Of a stretch of 64,000 bases of DNA, positions 18,853 through 28,259 are shown piece after piece. The stretch spans positions 1 to 64,000 of the forward strand of contig JBKHDI010000009.1 of NCBI GenBank assembly GCA_046541415.1, given 5' to 3'. Origin of the DNA: CAZOVB01 sp046541415. Lineage in GTDB: Bacteria > Planctomycetota > Phycisphaerae > SM23-33. A model generated the notes under the pieces. That model worked only from the letters and a program-made list of their open reading frames with translations, was not told where the DNA came from and searched no databases. How positions within the stretch are numbered: the first letter of the stretch is position 1; the number at the start of each line of letters is the position of its first letter. Position numbers and translations under genes: made by a program.

Positions 18853-18981
18853 ATCGGTAAGTTAGGGTATTCGCCCTACTTTCGCGGCGTCTGTAAGCAC
18901 ATTTACCACTATCGGTAAGGGGAATTCTGGAGGAGATAAGTATTGTCCGCTATGCCTGGTAAGTATTAAGATGCTTAATAC
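18853..18981. promoter_or_regulatory. cluster of repeats upstream of the hybrid kinase
   Basis: An AT-richer stretch before the hybrid histidine kinase gene. It has the 9-bp direct repeat ATCGGTAAG at 18853-18861 and 18911-18919, an inverted repeat TAGGG/CCCTA at 18863-18878, and a perfect inverted repeat GTATTAAG-ATG-CTTAATAC at 18963-18981. This looks like a promoter with operator sites; the factor is unknown. Confidence 0.5.
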
Positions 18982-19023
18982 GGGCAATACACTTTCCGAA
19001 TCTTTACCGCGTTTCTGGTTTCT

Positions 19024-22000
19024 TTGCAAGTGCACTTGTCGGGGGCATGGTCTGAGAGATGCAGGTTGGCATGTAATCGCGCCGGAAGGCCGCAGGGGAG
19101 GGTCCTTGCCTTTGCTGCTGCGCTGATCCTGCTTGCCTCCAGCCCCTGCCTCTCTGGGCAGAAAGTAACCCTGGCCCTGCGGTGGGACCACCAGTTCCAG
19201 TTCGCCGGCTACTACGCCGCCCAGTGGAAGGGGTATTACCGGCAGGAGGGCCTGGACGTGCGGATCGTCCCGGCGATCGACCAGCAGGGAAGGCTGCACT
19301 CGTCGCTGGGGCGGGTCGCTGCGGGCAGGGCTCAGTTCGGCATTGGCGGGGCAGACATCCTGCTGGCACGGGATCGCGGCGAGAAGCTGGTCGTGCTGGC
19401 CTGCATCTTCCAGCACAGCGCTGCGCGGTTCTACTGTCGCAAGGACGAGCCCATCGACAGCCTGTCGGACCTGACAAAGCTCCGGATCGCTCGCCGGCCG
19501 GGCGACCTGACCGACATTGAGTTCCGGGCCATGCTCGCCGCGGAGGGCATCGATGTCGACAAGCTCAACTGGACGCCCCACGACCTGTCCAAGGGGTACT
19601 TCCACGACATGATCACCGGCCGCGTCGACCTGATCCCCGGCTACTGCATCGGTTCGCCCTACGAGGCCCGGCGGGTGGGCCTGGATCTGTCCGAGCTGCG
19701 GCCCACGCGGTACGGCGTGGACTTCTACGGCGACTCGCTGGTTACGACCGAGTCGTTTTACCGCGATCATCCGGAACAGGTCGAGGGCTTCGTTCGCGCC
19801 ACGCTGGCCGGGTGGCGATATGCATTGGAACACCGCGAGCAGATCCGCGACCGGATCGCACAGGAGTACAACCCTGCCTTCCCCCTGGAAGATTTCGAGG
19901 GCTTCCTGGCCTTCCAGACCGATCCGGTGGCCGAGCTGATCGAGTATCCGCTGGTCGAGATCGGGCACATCAATCAGGAGAGGTGGCGGCGGAACCACGC
20001 CCTGCTGGCCAAGGCGGGCCTGGTGGCCGGCCCCTTTCCGGAGAAGCTGTTCTGGAGGCCCGACCGTCGCGGTTGGCTGGCCAGGCACCAGCTATGGCTG
20101 CTGGGCGGGTTGCTCGCAGCCGCCTGCCTCTGCGCGGTCGGCGGGCTCTGGATCGTCTCTCTGCGCAGAACCGTACGGCGCCGGACGGCAGAGCTGGCCG
20201 AGAGTCGGCAGCGCTTCAAGGCCAGGATCGAGAACCAGAACGACCTGATCGTGGAGTACGACACGGACTGCCGCCTGATTTACGTCAGCCCGAGCTACTG
20301 TCGCCTGTTCGACCTGTCCGAACAGGATGTACTGGGCAAGAGCTTCCTGGACCTGGTGGACCCGGAAGACTGGGAGAAAGTCAGAGAGTCGATCGGGCGG
20401 ATGTGGCAACCTCCGCACCAGACACGGCACGAGGAGCGTGTATTGACCCGTCAGGGCACGCGATGGCTGAGCTGGTCGGCGGCGGCGATCCTCGACCAGC
20501 AGGGCCAGCCGAAGACCTTCGTGGCTGTCGGGCGGGACATCACGCTACGCATCCAGGCCGAGCAGGCCTTGCGCGAGTCGGAGGTCCGCTTCCGCGCCAT
20601 CGCCGACTACACCAACGACTGGGAGAACTGGATCGGCCCGGACAGGAAGCTGCGTTGGGTCAACCCGGCCGTCGAGCGGATTACCGGATACAGCGCCGAC
20701 GAGTGCATGCAGATGGAGGACTACCCCCTGGGGCTGATCCATCCGGATGACCGGCAGAAGGTCGAGCAGATGCTCCGTCGCGCCGACAGCCAGCCCAGCG
20801 ACGAGAATGACGAGATCCGGATCCTGACCCGGCAGGGTCAAGTCAAGTGGGTCTCGGTGACGTGGCAGCCGATCTTCGACCCACAGGGCCGCTGCCTGGG
20901 CCATCGCAGCAGCCTGCGGGAGATCACCGCCGGCAAGGAGGCCCAGCTGCAGTTGGCCGAGCGGGAGAAGATCCTCCGCCAGGCCCAGCGGATCGCGGGA
21001 ATCGGCTCGTGGCGGTACACCCCGGGGGCCGAGCGTCCGGAGTGGTCCGAGGAGATGTTCCGCATCACCGGCCTGGACCCCCAGCAGGGCGAGCCAAGCA
21101 TCGAAGACCACCGCCTGCTGCTCTCCGAGCAGGACTGGCAGCTGATGCAGGACAGCATGAAAGCTGCCATGGAAGGCAACGAAGCGTTCGTGATCGAAGT
21201 GAAGGTCCACCGCCCCGACCAGACGATCCGTACGGTCGTGGCCCGGGGCGAGGCCAACTTCGACGAATCCGGCGAAGTGGTCGAAGTGGTCGGAACCCTG
21301 CACGACATCACGCAGCGCAAGGAACTGGAAGAGAGGCTGGCCGAGACCGAGAAGCTCGAAAGCCTCGCCGTCCTGGCCGGGGGCGTCGCCCATGATTTCA
21401 ACAACCTGCTGGTCGGGGTGCTGGGCAACGCCGACCTGCTCCGCGAGGACCTGCCCGCATCCTCCCCCCTGCTGCGGGAAGTCGAGGAGATTATCGAAAG
21501 CGCCCGCCAGGCGACGGTGCTGACCGGCAAGATGCTCGCCTTTTCCGGTCGGGGGCAGTTCGTCTGCAGGCCCATCGACGTCAACGAGCTGATCCAGTCA
21601 CTCCAGCCGCACCTCCGGACATTGACAGGCCAGGGCGTATCGCTCCAGACGGACCTGGCCGAGACGCCGCTGAAGATCAACGGCGACGAACAGCAGATCC
21701 GACAGATGCTCGCCCACCTGGTCAGCAACGCCGCGGAAGCCTACGGCAATGAAGAGGGAGTGGTGGTCCTGCGGACCAGCCGCAGCTGCCTGGACCGAAC
21801 GTTCTTCCAGGCAGCGCGAGCCAGGCAGAACTGCCCGCCCGGGCATTACGTGCTGATCGAAGTCACCGACGCCGGGGAGGGCATGAAACCCCAGACCCTG
21901 GAGAGGCTGTTCGAGCCGTTCTTCTCCACGCGTTTCACCGGGCGGGGCCTGGGCATGCCGGCCGTGCTGGGCATCGTCCGGGGCCACCATGGCGACCTGC

Positions 22001-22509
22001 AGGTGATCAGCGAACCGGGCCACGGCACGACGGTTCGCGTCGCCCTGCCCTGTCCGGATCGGACGAGCGAGAGGCCCGAGGAGTCCCAGCCTGAGCAGAT
22101 CGGTTCGGCCGACGAATCCGGCCCGCATCGCCGGCGAATCCTGCTGGTTGACGATGAGCCCAGCGTGTTGAAGGTCGCCGGGCGCATGCTCGAGAAGTTG
22201 GGCATGGAGGTGGTGGCCCTGTCGGACAGTCGCGAGGCGATGGCGCTTCTCGGCGACCCGTCGCAGCGGATTGATTCGGCGATGTTCGACTTGTCCATGC
22301 CGAACATCGACGGCCTGACGCTGCTGGAATCCTGTCGCAAGATGCGCCCGGAGATCCCGGCGATCCTGACCAGCGGCTTCAGCCGCGATGCCGTCTCCCA
22401 GCAGATCGAAGGCTGCAGCCTGGCCGGCTTCGTCCAGAAGCCTTTCTCGGTCGAGCGGATCCGGGACTTGCTATCCCAGTGGTTCGAGCTGCCTGCCCCG
22501 GGCCGCTGA
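19024..22509 (+). CDS. hybrid histidine kinase with NMT1-like periplasmic sensor
   Basis: About 1,161 residues. In order: signal peptide (to about residue 46), an NMT1/THI5-like periplasmic binding domain (about 47-340, with LRWDHQFQFAGYYAAQWKG), a membrane helix (about 357-382), three PAS domains (about 395-775), a HisKA domain with H-box GGVAHDFNNLL (near 790), a HATPase domain (VSNAAEAYGN, DAGEGM, GRGLGM), and a receiver domain (LLVDDEPS, phospho-acceptor Asp in DLSMPNIDG). NMT1-like domains bind small pyrimidine- or thiamine-like or other ligands, so it probably senses a small molecule outside the membrane. The start is uncertain: TTG at 19024 or TTG at 19066; no in-frame ATG precedes the signal peptide. 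No partner regulator is adjacent. Confidence 0.85.
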   Translation: MQVHLSGAWSERCRLACNRAGRPQGRVLAFAAALILLASSPCLSGQKVTLALRWDHQFQFAGYYAAQWKGYYRQEGLDVRIVPAIDQQGRLHSSLGRVAAGRAQFGIGGADILLARDRGEKLVVLACIFQHSAARFYCRKDEPIDSLSDLTKLRIARRPGDLTDIEFRAMLAAEGIDVDKLNWTPHDLSKGYFHDMITGRVDLIPGYCIGSPYEARRVGLDLSELRPTRYGVDFYGDSLVTTESFYRDHPEQVEGFVRATLAGWRYALEHREQIRDRIAQEYNPAFPLEDFEGFLAFQTDPVAELIEYPLVEIGHINQERWRRNHALLAKAGLVAGPFPEKLFWRPDRRGWLARHQLWLLGGLLAAACLCAVGGLWIVSLRRTVRRRTAELAESRQRFKARIENQNDLIVEYDTDCRLIYVSPSYCRLFDLSEQDVLGKSFLDLVDPEDWEKVRESIGRMWQPPHQTRHEERVLTRQGTRWLSWSAAAILDQQGQPKTFVAVGRDITLRIQAEQALRESEVRFRAIADYTNDWENWIGPDRKLRWVNPAVERITGYSADECMQMEDYPLGLIHPDDRQKVEQMLRRADSQPSDENDEIRILTRQGQVKWVSVTWQPIFDPQGRCLGHRSSLREITAGKEAQLQLAEREKILRQAQRIAGIGSWRYTPGAERPEWSEEMFRITGLDPQQGEPSIEDHRLLLSEQDWQLMQDSMKAAMEGNEAFVIEVKVHRPDQTIRTVVARGEANFDESGEVVEVVGTLHDITQRKELEERLAETEKLESLAVLAGGVAHDFNNLLVGVLGNADLLREDLPASSPLLREVEEIIESARQATVLTGKMLAFSGRGQFVCRPIDVNELIQSLQPHLRTLTGQGVSLQTDLAETPLKINGDEQQIRQMLAHLVSNAAEAYGNEEGVVVLRTSRSCLDRTFFQAARARQNCPPGHYVLIEVTDAGEGMKPQTLERLFEPFFSTRFTGRGLGMPAVLGIVRGHHGDLQVISEPGHGTTVRVALPCPDRTSERPEESQPEQIGSADESGPHRRRILLVDDEPSVLKVAGRMLEKLGMEVVALSDSREAMALLGDPSQRIDSAMFDLSMPNIDGLTLLESCRKMRPEIPAILTSGFSRDAVSQQIEGCSLAGFVQKPFSVERIRDLLSQWFELPAPGR

Positions 22510-22570
22510 ATCAGGCCCAAGGGCGAATCTGTTTGACACCGACCCGGGCATCCAACACCCTGTAGGACCT

Positions 22571-23602
22571 ATGGGTCCCGTAGCTTACCTGATTCTCTAT
22601 GCGTTGCTGGCGGTGGCTGTTTCCTTCCTCTGTTCCTTGCTGGAGGCCTGCCTGCTGTCGCTGCCTCGCAGTTTCGTCGAGTCCCTGGTCGACCAGGGCC
22701 ACGCCAGCGGCCGAGCGCTGAGGCGGATGAAAGACGACATCGACAGGCCCTTGGCGGCCATTTTGTCGTTGAACACCATCGCCAACACCGCCGGGGCCGC
22801 CGGCGTCGGCGCCCAGGCGACCATCGTCTTCGGCTCGGCCAGTCTGGGCATCGTCAGCGCCGTGTTGACCCTGCTGATCCTGGTTGTCAGTGAGATCATC
22901 CCCAAGACGCTCGGAGCGGTGCACGCCAAGGCCCTGGCCGGACCGGCCGCCGTGCTCATACGGGGCATGGTCTGGCTGACCCTGCCGCTGGTGATCCCCC
23001 TGGAGTGGATCAACCGCCTGATCTCCCGCGACCGTCGCCAGGCGGGCCTGAGCCGGTCGGAACTGTCCGCCACCATCCGCCTCAGCCAGGCCAGCGGCGC
23101 CATGGCGGGCAGGGAGTACCAGATCGCCTCGAACCTGCTGGCCCTGTCGCGGATGCGCCTGATCGAGGTAATGACGCCGCGGACCGTGGTCTTCTCCCTG
23201 CCGGAGGGCATGAGCGTCGGCGAGGTCCTCCGCGAGCACCACCCCATTCCCTTCGCCCGCATTCCGATCTACGCGGGCAACCACGAGCAGGTCACCGCCT
23301 ACGTGCCGCGCGTGCAGATCCAGGCAGCCTGGTACGACGGCAAGGCCGAGACGAAGCTCAAGGACCTGGCCCGGCCGATCCTGATCCTGCCGGACATGGC
23401 CACCGTCGGCGACGCGCTGGAGTCGTTCATTCGCCGTAAGCAGCACATCGCCCTGGCGGTGGACGAATACGGGGGCAAGAGCGGCATTGTGACGCTGGAA
23501 GATATCCTCGAAACGCTGCTGGGCGACGAGATCGTCGACGAGACCGACCGCGTGACCGACATGCAGCAACTGGCCCGTCACAGGGCCCAGAACGGCGATT
23601 GA
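22571..23602 (+). CDS. CNNM/CorC-family protein (DUF21 plus CBS pair)
   Basis: This 343-residue protein has an N-terminal DUF21 membrane domain with about four helices (AYLILYALLAVAVSFLCSLLE and the conserved VVSEIIPKTLG near residue 115). It is followed by a CBS pair (VMTPRTVVFSLPEGMSVGEVL and DEYGGKSGIVTLEDILETLLGDEIVDE). These proteins are linked to Mg2+/Co2+ export or resistance; the C-terminal CorC/HlyC domain is absent. The ATG at 22571 is preceded by a weak AGGACC. It lies 61 bases after the hybrid kinase and converges on the ZIP transporter gene. The metal cannot be told from sequence. Confidence 0.88.
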   Translation: MGPVAYLILYALLAVAVSFLCSLLEACLLSLPRSFVESLVDQGHASGRALRRMKDDIDRPLAAILSLNTIANTAGAAGVGAQATIVFGSASLGIVSAVLTLLILVVSEIIPKTLGAVHAKALAGPAAVLIRGMVWLTLPLVIPLEWINRLISRDRRQAGLSRSELSATIRLSQASGAMAGREYQIASNLLALSRMRLIEVMTPRTVVFSLPEGMSVGEVLREHHPIPFARIPIYAGNHEQVTAYVPRVQIQAAWYDGKAETKLKDLARPILILPDMATVGDALESFIRRKQHIALAVDEYGGKSGIVTLEDILETLLGDEIVDETDRVTDMQQLARHRAQNGD

Positions 23603-23616
23603 CCGCAGGGGCGGTC
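23601..23616. terminator. short hairpin between convergent genes
   Basis: Perfect six-base arms GACCGC and GCGGTC with loop AGGG, placed exactly between the CNNM-type and ZIP stop codons. It has no T run; a shared bidirectional terminator is possible. Confidence 0.4.
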
Positions 23617-24446
23617 TACTGCAAAAGCAGCAGGGACAAGGCCATGACCACCATCCCGGCCAGCAGGCCGTAAAGCGAGTCGTGCCCCTTGCCGTACGCC
23701 CGGGAGGTCGGCAGCAGCTCATCCAGGGAGATGTAGACCATGATCCCGGCGACCGACCCGAAGGCGATGCCCATCACCGCGTCGGTCAGGATGGTCCGCA
23801 GGACGAGATAGCCCACCACGGCCCCGACCGGCTCGGCCAGGCCGGATACCATCGACCAGACGAACGCCTTCTTCCGATCGCCGGTGGCATAGTAGATCGG
23901 CACGGAAACGCTTATGCCCTCCGGAATGTTGTGCAGCGCGATGGCCACCGCGATCGCCGTGCCCAGGGCCGGGTCCTTGATCGCCGCCAGGAAGGTCGCC
24001 AGACCCTCCGGGAAATTGTGGATCGCAATCGCCAGGGCCGTGAAAAGCCCCATCCGCATCAGCTTGGATTTCTCCGTCGGGTCGGTGTGGTGTTCCTGCC
24101 CGGCCGGGCCGACGTCGCGGACCTGGTCCTTGGGACGCACTTCGTGGGGGTTCTCAGCGGCCGGGATCAGCCGGTCGATCAGCAGCATGACAACGATCCC
24201 GCCGAAGAACGACGCCGCCGTCGCCCAGTTGCCCATCTTCTCGCCATAGCTGCCGGACAGGGACTCGTGCGTCTTGTCGAGGATCTCGGTAAACGAGACG
24301 TAGAGCATGACCCCTGCCGAAAAGCCCGTCGCCAGGGACAGGAAGCGGTAGTTGGTCCGCTTGGCGAAAAAGGCGATCGCGCTGCCAACGCCCGTTGAAA
24401 GACCGGCGAAGGCTGTCAACCCGAATGCTAGCCAGAAGTTATCCAT
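23616..24446 (-). CDS. ZIP-family metal transporter (ZupT-like)
   Basis: A 276-residue inner-membrane protein with about eight helices. The two metal-site helices carry AIAIHNFPEGLATFLA and AIALHNIPEGISVSVP, the HNxPEG motifs of ZIP transporters. A His-containing loop (GQEHHTDPTEKSK) lies between early helices, as is usual for this family. It imports Zn2+ or other divalent metals. The ATG at 24446 is preceded by GGGAAGGGTCC; an earlier in-frame codon lacks homology. Its convergent neighbour is another divalent-metal-linked protein. Confidence 0.93.
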   Translation of the reverse strand: MDNFWLAFGLTAFAGLSTGVGSAIAFFAKRTNYRFLSLATGFSAGVMLYVSFTEILDKTHESLSGSYGEKMGNWATAASFFGGIVVMLLIDRLIPAAENPHEVRPKDQVRDVGPAGQEHHTDPTEKSKLMRMGLFTALAIAIHNFPEGLATFLAAIKDPALGTAIAVAIALHNIPEGISVSVPIYYATGDRKKAFVWSMVSGLAEPVGAVVGYLVLRTILTDAVMGIAFGSVAGIMVYISLDELLPTSRAYGKGHDSLYGLLAGMVVMALSLLLLQ

Positions 24447-24633
24447 GGACCCTTCCCATCTGAAGTTCACTGAAGTCAGGCCATTCTAGCATCGCTTGCC
24501 GTCACAGGCCAAGCGATTCGGCGCAAGGCCCGAAACCCCCCTGGACCGCCCGGGGTTGATCCCTTGTCGGGGGGGCCGCCGGTCGAGATGTCGGCCGACA
24601 CAGACGTGCACCTGATCAACCAGAGGATGGACC

Positions 24634-26415
24634 ATGACTCGTACTGCAATCTGCTGTGCCCTGCTTCTTGTGCTGGGCTGGAGCGGCTCGACATCGGCCG
24701 AAGAGCCCTGGCCGGTGAAGGTCGAGGGTTTCGTGGCCCCCAAACCCGGTGAGCATCCGCGCCTGATCTTCCGCCGCAGCGACATTCCCGCCCTGCGTGC
24801 CAAGGCCCGGACACCGGAGGGCAAGGCGATGATCGAGCGACTCAAGACCGTTCTCGGCTCGACGCTGACCCTGCCGGAGAAGTACTCGACCGACAAACCC
24901 GTCAACAATCTCAACGAGAAGAGCGTCGGCACCCAGCCGCTGGGCACGTGGACGCTCTCGCACGGCACGGGCTATGGGCTGCTCTACGTGCTGACCGGCG
25001 AGAAGCACTACGCCGACCTGGCCCGACAGTGCGTCGACAAGATCTTCGCCGGCCAGGTCGACCGCGACTCCCGCTACAACTGGACGACCCCGGGCACGGG
25101 CTTCCGCATGAGCTACGTGCTCCAGAGCATCTGCCTGACCTACGACCTCTGCGCCGATGCCTGGGACGAGGACTACAAGAAGTCCGTCGTCGAGAAGGTC
25201 ATGAACACGAACCAGAAGAAGGTCAACAAGAACAAATACTACACCCTGGAGCGCCTGGCCGACGCCGACGGCTACCCGCCGACGAGCAACCACTACGGCG
25301 CGTACCTGCTGGGCCCGGGCCTGGTGGCCCTGACGTTCAAGGGTGAGCCCGGCGCAGACGATGCCCGGCTGGAGAAGATCCAGGCCACTGTCGAGAAGAA
25401 CCTCAAGAAGGTCCTGACGGCCGGATTCGGCGACTACGGCTGGTTCTCCGAGGGCATCAGCTGCGGGCGCATCGCCGCCAATAACGGCGTGCTGCCGTTG
25501 ATGCAGAGCCTCAAGGTCGCCGGCGGGCTGGACTACATCACCCCACGCGTCAACGGGCGCGCCACCGTCCTGCGGCTGATGCACGAGATCGTGCCGACCG
25601 GCAAGTGGGTCGACGAAAAGGCGGGCAAGTACTACCCCATGCCCTCGAGGCCGCAGATCCCTCACCGGGGCGACTACGGCAACAACGAGCTGTACCAGCG
25701 GCCGATCATCTCCCACATGGGCGATTTCGCCCACGGGATGGGCGCCGTTACAGATCGCGAAGCAGCTGCAATGGCGTGGATCTACGCCAACTTCATCGAG
25801 CCGGAAGGAATCGAGAAGTGGAACATGGGCCCGTACCCGCACCTGGGCCTCTACGCCTTTGTCAACTGGCCCGAGACGCGGATCGATCCGGACGAGGTCC
25901 TGCCTCACGTAATCGCCGACACCACCCACGGCTACTACGCCGCCCGCAACCGCTGGCAGGACAACAAGGACGCGCTGGTCACCACGCTGCTGAAGCGCGG
26001 GCCCCACGGCTACAAGTCAGGCCGCGTCGGCCGAGGCACCTCCGTCTGGGCACTGCAGGTCAAACATGGCTTCGGAGGCCTTTCGGGCCAGACCACCCAC
26101 TATCGCCCCGGGGCGGACGGATCGATGGAACTGGCCGACGAGAAGGGCCAGGCCCTGGTTGTCGACATGAGCCAGACCTCCGGCGCGTACCTGCTGGTGG
26201 CGCGGTTCGGCAAGGACGACTACAACGACAAGCGCCACGACAAGGCCAAAGTCAGCAACGTGCAGGTTGCAGGCAAGGATGTGGCGGTAATGACGTTCTC
26301 CGAGTCCGGCCACCCGGAGGTGGAAGTCGACGGCAATGCCATTCGCGTCGGAAAACAGGCCATCCAGGTCGGAGAGGGCAAGCTGACGCTCGAAACGTTC
26401 AAGCCGGCCGAGTGA
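24634..26415 (+). CDS. secreted heparinase II/III-like polysaccharide lyase
   Basis: A 593-residue exported protein with signal peptide CALLLVLGWSGSTSAEE. The mature N-terminal part (EHPRLIFRRSDIPALRAKA) is the typical start of the alpha/alpha-toroid region of heparinase- and alginate-lyase-like proteins. SHGTGYGLLYVLTGEKHYADLA follows. Near residue 215 is SNHYGAYLLGPG, and further on come GWFSEGISCGR and a beta-rich C-terminal region (GYYAARNRWQDNKDALVTTL, ending in strands). It should cut an acidic polysaccharide in the periplasm; which one is unknown. A sulfatase lies 288 bases downstream on the same strand, suggesting a sulfated substrate. Confidence 0.7.
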   Translation: MTRTAICCALLLVLGWSGSTSAEEPWPVKVEGFVAPKPGEHPRLIFRRSDIPALRAKARTPEGKAMIERLKTVLGSTLTLPEKYSTDKPVNNLNEKSVGTQPLGTWTLSHGTGYGLLYVLTGEKHYADLARQCVDKIFAGQVDRDSRYNWTTPGTGFRMSYVLQSICLTYDLCADAWDEDYKKSVVEKVMNTNQKKVNKNKYYTLERLADADGYPPTSNHYGAYLLGPGLVALTFKGEPGADDARLEKIQATVEKNLKKVLTAGFGDYGWFSEGISCGRIAANNGVLPLMQSLKVAGGLDYITPRVNGRATVLRLMHEIVPTGKWVDEKAGKYYPMPSRPQIPHRGDYGNNELYQRPIISHMGDFAHGMGAVTDREAAAMAWIYANFIEPEGIEKWNMGPYPHLGLYAFVNWPETRIDPDEVLPHVIADTTHGYYAARNRWQDNKDALVTTLLKRGPHGYKSGRVGRGTSVWALQVKHGFGGLSGQTTHYRPGADGSMELADEKGQALVVDMSQTSGAYLLVARFGKDDYNDKRHDKAKVSNVQVAGKDVAVMTFSESGHPEVEVDGNAIRVGKQAIQVGEGKLTLETFKPAE

Positions 26416-26703
26416 ATCAGGGTCTATTCCAGACAGGCGATCCATTACGGGTCGCCTGCTGCAAGGCCCACCGAAGAGGTACAAAAAGACACTGCTTGTC
26501 TTCAGGCCACAATCGACCGCGGCAGGTATCGCACGCCACGTGCAAGCTCCAATACAAACCAGTATGTATTTGAACACCGGAAAGCCGTACTTATTTACGA
26601 AATTCGCCTTCGTTATTCCGCAATCAGGCGACAAGTGGCGAGACTTTTGCCGGCCCGGATGTAGGATAGCTTCCTGCCCCTATCCCAGGAAGGAACCACT
26701 ACC

Positions 26704-28161
26704 ATGGCAGATAAGAATGCCCAAGTGCAACGACCGAACATCATCTGGATCATGTCCGACGACCTGGCCTGGGCCGATTGCGGCTGTTACGGCCAGGAGA
26801 TCATCCAGACGCCGAATATCGATGCCCTCTCTGCGAAGGGAATCCGCTTTACCAGTGCCTACAGCGGCTCGACCGTCTGCGCACCGTCCCGCTCAAGCCT
26901 CATGCAGGGTCTCCACCAGGGCCACGCCACCATCCGCGCCAACATGCTCGGCGGATACCGACACGGGCTTGGCCAAGACGATACGACTGTCGCAGCCGTT
27001 CTGAAACAGGCCGGCTACGCCACCGGGTTGTTCGGCAAGTGGGGCCTGGCGACGCCCAGCCAGTTCGGCCGCCCGAACAACATGGGCTTCGACGAGTTCT
27101 TCGGCTATCTCAACCAGCGCCAGGCCCACAATTACTACCCGAGTCATCTGTGGCACAACGATGAGAAGGTCGAGTACCCCCAGCACGAGGGCTTCGACTA
27201 CCAGGCCCAGAGCGAGTATGACCAGGACGGCAAGCTGATCCTGGAAGGTCGCATGGCCGATCCGTCCCGGGCGGTCTATTCCTTCGACGAATGCGCGGCC
27301 CGCAGCCTGGACTTCGTTCGCGACCATGCCGACCAGCCCTTCTTCCTCTACCTGGCCTATACCCCGCCGCACGGCAAGCTGGTCGTGCCCGACCTCGGCC
27401 CCTATGCCGATGCGGACCTGCCTCACACGATCCACAAGGAATGGGCTGCGATGGTCACACGAATGGACACGGAAATCGGCAAGCTCGTCGACCTGCTCAG
27501 ACAGTTGGAGGTCTTCGAGAACACGCTGATTTTCTTCTGCTCGGACAACGGCTACAGCCCGATGGGCGAAGTGCCCCAGACGCTGCTGGACCAGGGAATC
27601 CCCGACCTGGACACCGTCTTCGCCCACCGCGGGCCATTCAAGGGCGGCAAGGGCGACCTGCACGAGGGCGGGCTCCGCGTGCCGATGATCGCCCACTGGC
27701 CGGCCGGGATCCCCGAACACCGCGTCTGCGATACGCCGTGGGCCTTCTGGGACCTCATGCCCACCGCGGCCGAGCTGGCCGGGGCCGACTGCCCCGAAAC
27801 CGATGGAGTCTCCATCGTCGCCACCCTCCGGGGCCAGGACGAGAAACAGCCCCCGCGAGACTGCCTCTACTGGGAGTTCTTCGGCGCTGCCGGACTCGAA
27901 CAGGCGGCCCGAATCGGCGATTTCCGCGCCTGGCGACCCAACGGCTGGAGCCCCGTCGAAATCTACGCGATCGATGACGGCATGGAGACGACGGACCTGG
28001 CCGAGGTCCGCCCGGACCTGGTGGCCCGGGCCGAGGAGATCTTCCGCGCCGAGCACAGCCAGAGCGACTACTTCCCGAACCCCGATGAAAACAAGGCCGC
28101 CTGGCAAGAGAGAGCTGAGGCTGCCGGGGCCAACCTCTGGGACAACATCGAGGAGTATTGA
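26704..28161 (+). CDS. S1-family sulfatase
   Basis: A 485-residue type I sulfatase. IIWIMSDDLAWAD provides the first metal-binding aspartates near residue 20. CAPSR near residue 60 (in GSTVCAPSRSSLMQG) is the motif whose Cys becomes formylglycine. FGKWGLATP holds the active-site Lys, and FFCSDNG the second Asp-Asn metal pair. No signal peptide is visible: the N-terminus MADKNAQVQRPN is polar, so it is predicted cytosolic, unlike most planctomycete sulfatases. A maturase (anSME) is not in the window. It probably removes sulfate from oligosaccharides released by the upstream lyase. AGGAAGGAACC precedes the ATG. Confidence 0.93.
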   Translation: MADKNAQVQRPNIIWIMSDDLAWADCGCYGQEIIQTPNIDALSAKGIRFTSAYSGSTVCAPSRSSLMQGLHQGHATIRANMLGGYRHGLGQDDTTVAAVLKQAGYATGLFGKWGLATPSQFGRPNNMGFDEFFGYLNQRQAHNYYPSHLWHNDEKVEYPQHEGFDYQAQSEYDQDGKLILEGRMADPSRAVYSFDECAARSLDFVRDHADQPFFLYLAYTPPHGKLVVPDLGPYADADLPHTIHKEWAAMVTRMDTEIGKLVDLLRQLEVFENTLIFFCSDNGYSPMGEVPQTLLDQGIPDLDTVFAHRGPFKGGKGDLHEGGLRVPMIAHWPAGIPEHRVCDTPWAFWDLMPTAAELAGADCPETDGVSIVATLRGQDEKQPPRDCLYWEFFGAAGLEQAARIGDFRAWRPNGWSPVEIYAIDDGMETTDLAEVRPDLVARAEEIFRAEHSQSDYFPNPDENKAAWQERAEAAGANLWDNIEEY

Positions 28162-28259
28162 CCCGGTCGATCGGGCGGCAAAGACCGCCGACGCTGCTGA
28201 AGATCTGCCCCGAATCTGCCGATCAGGACCCATACCGCCCGTCCGAGGAAGGGGAAGGT

